A stretch of DNA of 64,000 nt from Anaeramoeba flamelloides (Eukaryota > Metamonada > Anaeramoebidae). The stretch spans positions 11,246,501-11,310,500 of the forward strand of contig JANTQA010000012.1 of the NCBI GenBank assembly GCA_027625915.1. The letters are read 5' to 3'. The position numbers and the translations under genes were made by a program. Positions 1-18,989 of this stretch are shown here, piece by piece. Positions within the stretch are counted from its first letter, which is position 1. The number at the start of each line of letters is the position of its first letter. The notes under the pieces are model-generated. The model was not told where the DNA came from, searched no databases, and worked only from the letters and a program-made list of their open reading frames with translations.

Positions 1-2803
1 GTATTGTTCTCAAGAGGCTTGGCTACAAAATATGACTATTAAAGAAAATATATTATTTTACAAAAAATATAATTCTGATCATTATCAAAAAATAATAAAA
101 ATTTGTGGACTATTGCCAGATTTTGAAATTTTGTCTCATGGTGATAATACAATAATTGGAGAAAAAGGTGTTGCATTAAGTGGTGGCCAAAAACAAAGAA
201 TATCATTGGCTAGAGCAGTATATTCAAATCCGGATATTTTTTTATTAGATGATCCTTTAAGCGCAGTGGATTCCGATGTCAGCAATCAAATTTTTGAAAA
301 GTGTATTCGGGGCGATCTTTTAAAAAATAAAACAGTAGTTTTAGTTACACATCAAATTCAATATTTATCACAAGCTGATTACATTATTGTGGTTGAATCT
401 GGTGGAATTATATTTCAAGGAAATTTTCAACAACTTATCAAGCAAAATTTAGATTTATCAACCATCATAAATAGTAAAAATACTGCCTTCAAAATAAAAA
501 CAGAAAAAATTTTCAAAAATAATTTATTTCATAATAATGAAATTACTACGGGCTCAGAAAATGAAAATGAAAATGAAAATGAAAATGAATATCAAGAAGA
601 TAATTATATTAGTTATCATCATAATATTAATCATAATTTTGATCCGATTAATGAAAATATATACAACAATAATAATATAGAAGAACATGATGATGAAAAG
701 AAAAGGAAAGCTGATCGGAAAAAAAAAAAGAAAAAGAAAAAGGAAAGGGACAATTATGAGAGAAATGATGTAAATAAAGATAAAATAAAAAAGATGGAAC
801 GGGTAGAAGAAGTAGAAGAAGTAGAAGAGGTAAAAGAAGTAGAGGAGGTAGAGGAGGTAGAAGAGACGGAAGAAATAGAAGAAATAAAAGAGATCCAAGT
901 GACAGAAGAGGCGGGAGATATGGGAGAGATAGAAAATGAAAAATTTGAAAAAAATAATAAAAATAAAATTCTTAATGAAAAACAAGAAATTAATCAACCT
1001 ATTAGTGCTAATAAACAGCAAAATTTATTATGGAAATATTATTTCTCATATTTAAAAAATAGTGGGAATATTAAATTGGGAATTTTTATTTTAATTATAT
1101 TTTTAATCAAAGAATATGTAATAAAGTTGCCAAATTATTTATTAAGATCCATAACAAAAGAAGCTGATGATAAAGATTCAAATACAATTTTTTTCGTAGT
1201 TTATGGATTATCTGGGTTGTTAATATTATTAGTCCAATCAATTCAAAGGATTTCATTAAATATTTTTTCTCTTAAGGGATCAAATACAATCCACGAAATG
1301 TTATTAAATAAAGTTTCTGGGGCCTCAATGAACTTCTTTTATAATACCTCGACGGGTGATATTTTGGAACGATTTGGGAATGATATTTCGATTGTTGATG
1401 GATCTTTAATTCAATCATTGAATTCATTTATATCTTCTGTTTTTGAAATGACGAGTACCTTGATAATAGTTAGTTCCTTGACTAATTATTTATGCTTATT
1501 GCCATTAATCATTTTGGTTATACCGATTATTAAGTTATCAAAGCAATACCGCGTTGCTTCTGTGATCTTGAGAAGGGCGCATAAAAAATCCTTTACACCA
1601 ATCATTACCTTTACAGCGGAAACCTTTAGAGGGTTATCAACTGTGAGGGCATTTAAAATGCAAACGCAATTTGTTGATCACATGTATAAATTGATTTCCA
1701 ACAATATGCGAGCAAGTGATTGTACGCGAAGTGCCAATAGGTGGCTACACAGCCGAATCAATATTATCGGCACAGCAACTATTCTATTATTTTTATCTTT
1801 TGGTATCTACTATAGCAAAACAATCGATGCAAGTTCGGTGGCATTGTTTTTAACCTATGCAACCTCAGTTGGTAGCTTAATTGAATCAATTATAAGGACT
1901 TCCACAAGTGCCGAGGATAATATTAATTCCTTTGAAAAGATATACGAGTATTCACAGATCATTACTGAACAAGAAAATGAATTAAATAATTTTCAAAAAA
2001 ATGACTTTCAAGATTTAGTTACATTAAATAATAATTGGCCAAATTCTGGTTCAATAAAATTCCAAAATGTTAAATACAAATATAGAGATGAACTTGAGCC
2101 AGTTTTAAATGATATATCTTTAGAAATTAAACCAAAGGAAAAAATCGGAATAGTTGGTAGAACTGGTGCTGGTAAATCGAGCTTGGCTTTATGCCTATTT
2201 AGATTGTTGGAATTGCATAGAGGGAAAATAATAATAGATGATATAGACATTTCAAAAATTAAATTATATGATTTAAGAAAAAAAATTGAAATAATACCCC
2301 AAGAACCGGTATTATTTGATGGTTCAATACGTGAAAATTTGGATCCTATTGGTGGAAACTATTCCGATTCTCAAATGTGGGGTGCTTTGAAATTAGTGTA
2401 TTTGGAAAGTAAAATAAAAACCTTTCCTGATGGATTAAATGAAATAATTACTAAAAGTAGTGAAAAATTTTCGGTTGGGGAAAAGCAATTGTTTTGTTTA
2501 GCTCGAGCCATTTTGAAAAAACCCAAAATTTTGATTCTTGACGAAGCAACAGCTAGCATTGACAACATAACAGATGATTTAATTCAGCATACAATCAGAA
2601 AGCAATTTAAAGATTGTACAGTTTTAACAATTGCACATAGATTAAATACAATAATCGATTCAGATAAAATAATTACTTTAGATTATGGTAAATTGGTCGA
2701 ATTCGATTCTCCAAAGAAATTGTTACAAAATGATAATGGATTTTTATTTAATCTTGTGAAAAAATCAAAAAATGAAAGAAATCTTTTTTTTAAAATAAAT
2801 TAA
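1..2803 (+). CDS. ABC transporter, ABCC (MRP) subfamily, C-terminal part
   Basis: A full-size ABCC exporter that enters the window inside its first nucleotide-binding domain; the reading frame is open from base 2, so the first ATG at 32 is not the start. NBD1 shows the Q-loop (CSQEAWLQN, 5-31), signature LSGGQ (about 175-189), a Walker B reading IFLLDD with Asp in place of the catalytic Glu, as is usual for the degenerate ABCC site, and the H-loop VTHQ. A low-complexity linker follows (about 480-1020; ENEN repeats, poly-Lys, then EEV repeats). TMD2 with about six helices spans about 1020-1950. NBD2 has Walker A GRTGAGKSS, signature FSVGE, Walker B ILILDEATAS and H-loop AHRL. The signature ends in Glu where ABCC NBD2 usually has Gln. 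ABCC proteins export conjugates, lipids or drugs across membranes by ATP hydrolysis; the substrate cannot be told. No intron is visible. Confidence 0.95.
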   Translation, partial: YCSQEAWLQNMTIKENILFYKKYNSDHYQKIIKICGLLPDFEILSHGDNTIIGEKGVALSGGQKQRISLARAVYSNPDIFLLDDPLSAVDSDVSNQIFEKCIRGDLLKNKTVVLVTHQIQYLSQADYIIVVESGGIIFQGNFQQLIKQNLDLSTIINSKNTAFKIKTEKIFKNNLFHNNEITTGSENENENENENEYQEDNYISYHHNINHNFDPINENIYNNNNIEEHDDEKKRKADRKKKKKKKKERDNYERNDVNKDKIKKMERVEEVEEVEEVKEVEEVEEVEETEEIEEIKEIQVTEEAGDMGEIENEKFEKNNKNKILNEKQEINQPISANKQQNLLWKYYFSYLKNSGNIKLGIFILIIFLIKEYVIKLPNYLLRSITKEADDKDSNTIFFVVYGLSGLLILLVQSIQRISLNIFSLKGSNTIHEMLLNKVSGASMNFFYNTSTGDILERFGNDISIVDGSLIQSLNSFISSVFEMTSTLIIVSSLTNYLCLLPLIILVIPIIKLSKQYRVASVILRRAHKKSFTPIITFTAETFRGLSTVRAFKMQTQFVDHMYKLISNNMRASDCTRSANRWLHSRINIIGTATILLFLSFGIYYSKTIDASSVALFLTYATSVGSLIESIIRTSTSAEDNINSFEKIYEYSQIITEQENELNNFQKNDFQDLVTLNNNWPNSGSIKFQNVKYKYRDELEPVLNDISLEIKPKEKIGIVGRTGAGKSSLALCLFRLLELHRGKIIIDDIDISKIKLYDLRKKIEIIPQEPVLFDGSIRENLDPIGGNYSDSQMWGALKLVYLESKIKTFPDGLNEIITKSSEKFSVGEKQLFCLARAILKKPKILILDEATASIDNITDDLIQHTIRKQFKDCTVLTIAHRLNTIIDSDKIITLDYGKLVEFDSPKKLLQNDNGFLFNLVKKSKNERNLFFKIN
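556..880 (+). repeat. Coding microsatellites in the ABCC linker
   Basis: Within the transporter linker there are AATGAA units (about 556-590), an A-rich Lys run (about 717-745) and GTAGAAGAA/GTAGAGGAG units (about 800-880) that encode ENEN and VEEVEE stretches. They are in frame and probably encode a disordered, highly charged linker of variable length. Confidence 0.8.
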
Positions 2804-2929
2804 TTCCGAATTTTTTGTTGATTTTTTGTTGATTTTTTATTCTTTTTTTTTTTTTTTTCAAGATATTTACAAAAGTGAAAATAATTTGACAAAATTATCT
2901 TAAAGTTAATTATTTAATTTTTGTTTTTG

Positions 2930-3960
2930 AAACTAATCCACTTTTAGAGATATATTTAAGAAAGTTAATTTTCTAAATTTTGAAGTCTAGATATTAATGA
3001 TTCAGAATTTAAATTTTTTTTGAAATTTAGATTTTATTCTGAAATTCTTGAATTATATAAACTCTGTTTCAGTCAAAGGGGCCCAACGTTTTTTTCAAAT
3101 ATCAATTATTTTATATAATTGACCTTTGAAGAACAAATAAGAAATAAAGAGAATAATACACCTCAAAGAAATGTTGATACATGTCTGAAAGAATATTAAT
3201 AAATCAATAGCTTTTCTTAAAAATTGAAAAACTCAAATTCTTAGGGCCCTATTGAGAAAAACAAGGATGTTTGTTTTGAACTTCTACTGGTATTTGAATA
3301 ATAAATATCAAACATTTTTCACTTCATTTTCCATACTTTTCTTTTAGAAATTAAGCCCCCAAACAAAGTTTGTTGGTATTTGTGGTCTCTATTTGAAAAA
3401 GGAAATGAAAATGACGTGAAAATTTTTCACATTTATTAAACAAATATCAAGATCAAAGATCAAATTGAATTCCAATAGAAATCAATATGATTTCTCAACA
3501 ATCTTTACCTGGGTTCAATGACATTAGAATAACAAGTTTTGACAAAGTGACTATTGATCTTGCAATAAAAAATTTTTTGCAAATGAATGACGTTTTTAAA
3601 AAAAAATCGAAAAAAAAAAACAAAAATGTGTAGAAATGTGAAAAAATGATTTCAATTTTAAAAATTTCCAAAATAAAATTTTTCTTCTAATATCTATGCA
3701 AACCCTTTAAACGCGTGTTTTATAACATTACAACTGGGCCCCTTTGACTGAAAAATAGTTTACTAGTATAAGGGATCATTTTTAATTGATAAGATCAACT
3801 TTTATTTTAGATTGCAAGAATGGAATTTTGAGATACTTTAGGTTATGGTGCATTAAAATTATTTATACTCAATAGTAACACACTTTAATTTTAGGTTGGT
3901 TTGTGTATGGTTATCCTTTAAGTAGGATTAAATGTTAAAATAGTTCGATTTTACTTTCGA
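2930..3960 (+). repeat. Interspersed repeat (family G), interrupted by a MITE
   Basis: The halves 2930-3059 and 3761-3960 together align with the uninterrupted stretch at about 46740-47040. Shared landmarks in order are a CTAAATTTT...AAGTCT stretch, GAAATTCTTGA, the insertion point, a TTTTAATTGAT stretch, and GAATTTTtAGATAC. The homology is diverged. It is useful because the second copy serves as the empty site for the inserted element. Confidence 0.65.
3060..3760. mobile_element. MITE, TA-target family A (copy 1), 701 bp
   Basis: Terminal inverted repeats of about 26 bp: the left end runs AACTCTGTTTCAGTC then AAAGGGGCCCA, and the right end is its reverse complement with about four mismatches near the tip. 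TA dinucleotides flank both ends (3058-3059 and 3761-3762), as expected for Tc1/mariner-type transposition. The interior has no coding capacity. A second, diverged copy lies at 25253-25797, and an apparent empty site occurs near 46860 in a paralogous repeat. Confidence 0.85.
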
Positions 3961-5632
3961 TCAAATGGATTAGTTGATTTAGGTTTTCTTTTATAAAATT
4001 GTCATTTGAGTTTATATAATAATATGAATTTGATCCACTTTTAATAACTAATTAAAGAAATAATTAAAAAGTGTTGTCAACTGTTTTTGAGCATGAATCC
4101 TTGATGATTTTCTTGAATAATGTGATTTTAAATTTTGGTGGTTTTTGCTAATCCAGTTATAAATAATCTTTTTCTTGAAAATTTAGAATTTGGTTCTTTT
4201 ATTTTTCTTTTTAAATTTACAATATCGGATGATTAAGGTAGATTTTTTTATCTTTGTACATTTTCTTCGTTTTCTTGAACATCTGAAAACTAGATTGTTA
4301 ATCTTGAAATTTATTTTTTCGAATTTTAGTAGATCCAGTTTTTATTTTTTTTTTTATTCATAAGAGTTGATTAATTATATTTTTTTGGGAGACAGTTTGT
4401 TATTTTTTTTGTTAGTTTATTATATTTAATTTATAAATCATAATAAAGTTAGTTTTCAAAAATTTTTTTCAAATAAATAAATAAAAAAGGATATATTCAA
4501 AGTGTGAATTTCAATATCTAAAAATTTATTTTTTCAGCTTTTCATTCTGGATCCAAAAAGCCAAAATTATGTTTTTCTAGAAATTAAAAAATGTTCAAAT
4601 TTACCATCTATTACCTGAGTTATTTTCTGAAAGAAAAATGAAATATTACTATTATAAGAAGGTTAACATAAATATTCAAGTTTCAAAATACTCTAATAGG
4701 AATAAGAAAATTCTGAATTTTCTTTTAACAAATTCATCAATTTTGGAAAAGAACCTGTTAAAAATTGACAAAAAAAAAAAGAAAAAAAAATCATGTTTTT
4801 CAATTTTTTACCTAATTTCACAAATTCACTACTTTTTGTATAAAATAACATCTTAAATTCAGTGTATTTTCAGATTAAATTTTACTCACAGAAAAAAAAT
4901 TAGAAACAAATCATTTTTTTTTGTTAGTACGTTGGGATAATAAATATTTAGAAAGAATAACAAATTAAAAGTCTAATAAAAAAAAAAAAATAAATAAAAA
5001 CAATGGAAAGGATTTTTTAACAGAAAATATGTAGAAACTAAATAAAAAAACCCAAATCTATTCTTATATTTAGTAAAACCTAAAGGACAACCAAGATACT
5101 TTTGGTTTAATTCAGTTTAGATGGAAAGTTTTCATTAATACTCATATGAGGATCATTGAAATATTAAACGAATTCTTTTATTCTTTTTGGTCTTTTTGTT
5201 TTTTTTTAGTTATTGATATTTTTTTATTTGATTTTAAATTTTTTTATTTTAGTTCTCACCATCTTATGTTTCAGTTTTTTAATAAGTAACAACTTGATTT
5301 TTTTTTTCTTCTAGATCTCTTCTTCAAAACATAATGAAAATTAAGCTTTCGAAAAAAATAGATAAAATAATAAAATCATTTTTTTTTAATTAAAATTTTA
5401 ATTTTTTGGTATTTTAATTTTGTATTGAAATTTTAATTATTTTTAATTATGGTAAGATAACTTAAAAAAATAATAATTAACAATCCTTTCTTCTCTTACT
5501 TTGATATATATATAGCCTCTAATTAAAAATAAAGGATGTTGATTCTTTCAAAAAATATATAAAAATTGTTATTGAAAAGTACATAAAGTTTGTTAATATT
5601 GTCGAAAAAGTGGTGTTTTGATTTTGCAATTG

Positions 5633-5981
5633 TTTTCAATAAATTTATAATATTTCTATAAAATATGATACTTTTTAGATGCACCCAAACGAGAGAGATA
5701 AATTGGTAAAAAAATGATTAGGATACATCCAGATAATTATTCACTTTTATTAACAGATTTAAAATATTTTAGGGTTGATTTGTTTTTTTATTTTTGATTT
5801 CTGGAATTAATTTTGATTATCAAATTTCTGTTTCTTCCTCAAACATTTTTATTCTGTTAGTAACAGGGAATTTTTTTCAATACAAAACCTTTGATTTTTT
5901 TTTTTTTTTTCAGGTTACCTCTTGTATTTGGGTGTATCTAAAAAGTGTCAGAGTATGGAAATGTTATAAATTTATTGAAAA
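5633..5981. mobile_element. Non-coding element with about 75-bp terminal inverted repeats
   Basis: The left end (TTTTCAATAAATTTATAA...ACTTTTTAGATGCACCCAAA) is repeated in inverted form at the right end (...TTTGGGTGTATCTAAAAAGT...TTATAAATTTATTGAAAA). Arms are imperfect with a few indels, so the insertion is old. No coding capacity and no clear target duplication. Confidence 0.65.
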
Positions 5982-6737
5982 AAACTTTTAAAATTATAAC
6001 ATTGATTTTGTATCTTGGTATAAAAATCTCAACAAAAAAAATTAATAAAAAAAAATGAAAAATGATAATTTTGAATAATATACCAGTGTTGAATATATAG
6101 GATATTTTTAATAATTTAAGCTAAAAATAATATATCAAGTTTTTCTTTATAGATCATTCCAAATTATATATTTAAGAATATATCAAAATAATGATTATTT
6201 TTTGCATCTATTCATCAACTTTATTCAAAACAAATTATACACAAAAAAAGTTCTCAATAAATTAGCTGCAAAATTGAATTATTATTTGATTCACTTTACA
6301 GTACCTATTGGTATACACTTTTTTCATGAAAAGTTCTTAAAATGAAATTATTCTGAAAAATGTATATAACATAAAAAGTTTTGTGTTTCCACAGGATTGA
6401 GAAATAATCATTTTGTTTAAATCCAATGATCGATGTACACCCTTACTTTTTTTCATTCATTACTTTGTTTAACTGTTGTAAGTGTAAATACCTATCTTTA
6501 AAGTACAGTTAAAAAATCTCAAAACGAGAATATTAATAGTAAAAGTTTCCAAATCTTTTTCACTTTCTGGTATTCTTGCAAACTTTAAGAATATAGACAA
6601 AAATGCCTTCAGCAAAATTAATTCTCAATTTTTTGAGTTTTGCAATTTCAAAATTTGCCTTTTAATCCGAATTCCAAAAAAAGAAAAAATAGTTAACAAA
6701 ATTTGAATTTTATTTTTTAAATTTTTTAGAAATTAAT

Positions 6738-15132
<8,395 letters not shown>

Positions 15133-16779
15133 TTTTGTTTTCTTGTATTAATGATATTGTTTTTCACAAACAAATATAAGATACAAACATTTCAATTTGT
15201 GATAATTATGTTTTTAACTTGATTTTTTTTTTTTTTTTGTCACTAATCTTTTTTTAATCCTGATGTATTAATTATAAAAAGATAAAAATTTTTTATTCTT
15301 TCTTTTGAATATTCTTTTTAATGCTTGATTTGTTATTTTTTATTCGTATATACATGCAGTTTTATTCAGAAAATGTTATTTAAATTATCAAAATATTACA
15401 AATTTTTGTATTATAGGCGTATGATTCTGAGGTTTTAACAATCAAAAAACTATTAACAATTTTTCATTAATAAATGCCTACCCTTAAAATCATTTTGAAA
15501 TAAAATCGGAGTTCATATAACTTTATTCAAGAGGGATTTGGAAAATGATTTCTGTTTTCATATCTTTTTTATCTCTCTTTCTTTGAGGTTTTGGTATATG
15601 AAACGGTAAAAAAGATTATTTATATATGCAAATTCTATAAAAACAGTGGCAAATTATTATTTTAAAATATATTTATTAAACTTGATTCTAATATAACAAT
15701 TCAAAAATCCACAATTATTATCAAATATTTATTGATCCTTCATCATAATTCAATTTATTTGTTTAGATGAAATTACTTTAATGTGTACATAAATATCAAA
15801 GTTACTGATCTTAATTTTATTTGATATTTTTTAGGTGTGAAAATTGGTGATTATTTTGTAATTTTTGATCATAAACAATTTTTTTTTGAAGATATTTTAA
15901 TCTCAACAATTTTTTAAATAGAATTGAAAAACTTCGAACTGCCTTTGATTTGTTTAAAAAATCATTTTTATCATATTGCCCTTTTTTTTTTGAAATTGGT
16001 TTTGCATTATTTTCTACAAAAAAAAGTAAATTTTTTTTTTTTTTTTTTTGAAATATTTTAACATAATATTTTGAACTAATCCAAATTTCAAAATTAGGTA
16101 CAAACTTTTTTATTATTATTTTTTTCTTTTTTTATTTGTCTTTTAAAAAATAAAATGATTACATTATATTTTAATTTATTAATCTAAATTGGTTATTATC
16201 ACTACACACTTTGTAAAATTTATTATTATTCAAAAAAAAAAAAATAAACAAATTTTTTTCTGATGAAAAATCTGCCCCTATTTTTGAAATTTAGCGTACA
16301 AATAATAGATTACGATTCAATTGGTCTTAATGTTGATCTTAATTTTATATTACTGATTAATAATCTTAAATAATTGGAAAGAAATTATTATTGAAAATAA
16401 GGAAAAAATTTTTTAGATTTTTTTTAATTAATTATCAAACAAATCTAAACAAATGTATAGTTTACGAGTTAAAAAATTAAGTAAAGATAAAAAAAAACTA
16501 AAAATATTTTAAGAATTTTTCTTTTGTTCAATTAAGTGAAATTTTATAAAAAATTACTTTTTATTATTTTTTTTTTTTTGGTTTTCATGAATATCATTTA
16601 ACCATGATATCCCTCAGATTTTTATTATTTTTCCATTTTATTTTTTTGTATTTTCATTTTTTTTTTGCTTTGTAATTTTTTTATATATTTTTCATTAAGA
16701 AACACACAAACATGAATTTCTCTATAAATAATAAACATTTTTTTTTCTCGCAACAATGATATTTTTTTAAAATTTTTGA

Positions 16780-16990
16780 AGGTGATAAATTAATTTCCTC
16801 TAGTATAGGCATAAGTTTTTTTAATTTAAGATAATTAAGTAAATATTCAAGAGGTTTTTTTTAATTTCTCAATTTAAAAAAAAAACACCATAAGCTTTTA
16901 CAGTGTTCAAAAGAATTAGTAAAATCACAGATTGTTTGTCTGTTCTTTTGAATTCTAGGAAATCTAGGCACTCTATATATTTGACAACAT
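16780..16990. repeat. Diverged member of the hairpin/CTAGG repeat family
   Basis: Contains GATAAATTAATTTCCTCT, a TTTTTAATTTCTCAATTTAAAAA foldback, and AATCTAGGCACT near 16968. All of these also occur in the hairpin chain at 60640-61260. Confidence 0.45.
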
Positions 16991-17679
16991 GAGTGTTTGT
17001 TGATATTGATATTATATCTAATAATTTTTTAATATTCTTTACCCTTCGACCCAGAAATAATTATAATTAAGTTTTGTCTAAAATTATTTTGATTTGAATT
17101 TAATAATTTTAAGTTTTCTATTTCCCAATTGATATTTTCATTTTTTTTTTTTACTTTTTGGAAACTTTAAATTGGTATGGAATGTGTTCGAACCGCGATA
17201 TTTCTAATTTTTTTTTGTATTTAAATCTTTTTTTGGTAATCGAAATTCTGACTTGGTCAATTTTTGCTTCCTTTTTATTAATTATTCTAGGGGAATGTGG
17301 ATTGATTTTTAAAAATTTTGGTAACTTTTTTTGATAAATTTTTTTATGGATTTAATCATTTTTAATTTATTTTAGATAAGATGAAAGATAAAGATAAAAG
17401 ATGAAAAAGAAATAATAATAAATAATTTTAATTAAGAAAAATTTATGATAAATTACTGCTTTGATAAGTAAGAAATGACAATATTTTTTTTTTTAATTCT
17501 AATATTCTAAAATCAATAGTTGATATATCGATTTCATATGTTAAAGATATTATAATAAAAATAAATTTAAACAAAATATCTGAAAAAAAAAATTAAAAAA
17601 CATTTGAACTTTCTCCCGAACATAAAAAAAAACCCTTTTTTCTTCCAAAAATCTATTGATAATGATTGTACTGTTATTA

Positions 17680-17860
17680 AGTTACTAATCTCTATTAAAT
17701 GATTTTTCCAAAGTTAATAGAGATTGAGATAATTTTTTACCAATTATTTAGATTTGAAAACCACATTTATTTCCAATATTAAACATATTTCTAGATATAG
17801 AATCCTTATTTAGTAATTTGTCAATAAAAATTAATAAAGAATGATCTTAAACTTGAATTT
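17680..17860 (+). repeat. Interspersed repeat (family F, copy 1)
   Basis: Blocks AATAGAGATTGAGATAATTTTTACCAATTA, ATTAAACATATTTCTAGATA, and GAATCCTTATTTAGTAATTTGTCAA recur at 46990-47200 on the same strand and inverted at 31330-31480. Confidence 0.7.
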
Positions 17861-18989
17861 ATAAAGATTTCTTTGCAAAAAAATGGTTCAAAAAAGTAGT
17901 TTTTGTTGATTTAAATGAAACTTTATTTCAGTGAGCCTATTTCTAATTTCCAAAAGTTGAAATTAGAAAAATCATTAAGAATTTTGGGAAAATTACCAAC
18001 AAATTCAAGATTTTATCTGCTTATTAAATTATTATTATTTTTTTTTAACAATTATTTCTGACCCTTTGGTTTTTATTAACAATAAAAGCGATTAAAAATT
18101 AATAGAAAAAAATATTTTATTATGAAAGAGTATCTAAACAATTAATTTTGTAAATAGAAGTGTTAGAAACAATTATTTGAAAAAAATGGTAATAATCTCT
18201 AAAAAAAAAATTTTTGCTGAAAATTCCCTTATATATATATATATATATATTATTAAATTTTATATTTATTACTTGTCTTGATCTTTTATGAAAATTATTA
18301 ATATTAAACTTTTTATTTCAATATAAACTAAATAATTTCATTTTTCAGATATTGTAGATTTTTTTACATTTTGTTTATCTAAAAAAAAAAATGATATTTT
18401 CTCATTGGTGTCTTTGTGATTTAATTGGTTTATCATAAAATTAACAAAATAATTAAATGTATTTAAAAAGATAAATTTGTATATTTGGGTTTTGATTAAG
18501 AGAATGATAAAAAAAGTTTTAAATAAAAAAAATCAAAATAAAATAAAATAAAATTCTGAAAAAAAATGTAAAAATAAATAATTATTCTTGTTTTTACAAT
18601 TTCAAAAAAAAAAATATATAATCAAAATAAGTTATTTTTCTTTGAACTATTTTCAATTTTTATTATAATCCAAATCTGGATTAAATACAAATCAATTCAT
18701 TCACTATCCAATCTCACTTTAAATCCTTTTTTTAAAAAAAACCTGAGAAAATTCAGTACATGTGTTGTGCTAAGCAGTATATATAAATATAAAGTATACA
18801 AGCCTTCCAAAAAGATTTCTTATTATTGTTTTATTATGTTGTTTGATTTTTACATCTAGAAAATTTATATTAATGAAATATTTATATATATATATATATA
18901 TATATAATATTTACTACTACTATTGTTGTTACTATTACTATTATTATTATTATGTGGGGTGCTAAAATAATAGATACCACTTTTTCAAA

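Larger units (their letters stand above)
2804..6737. other. Gene-free interval between the ABCC and kinase genes
   Basis: No convincing gene. A T-rich tract directly follows the ABCC stop (about 2840-2860). The interval holds an old repeat (2930-3960) interrupted by a 701-bp MITE, a 349-bp long-TIR element (5633-5981) and simple A/T-rich sequence elsewhere. Short open frames at 4638-4856 and 5794-5991 are low-complexity or lie inside the TIR element. Confidence 0.6.
15133..18989. other. Gene-free interval after the kinase
   Basis: Very A/T-rich sequence with many homopolymer runs and no supported gene. Recognisable items are a diverged hairpin-family segment (about 16780-16990), a family F repeat (17680-17860), and (TA)n tracts at about 18230-18250 and 18885-18906. 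Nothing else stands out. Confidence 0.6.

Noticed and set aside
554-1021. Minus-strand frame rich in Phe/Ile/Leu opposite the ABCC linker
   Set aside because: It is the antisense of Glu/Lys/Asn microsatellites and is pure low complexity.
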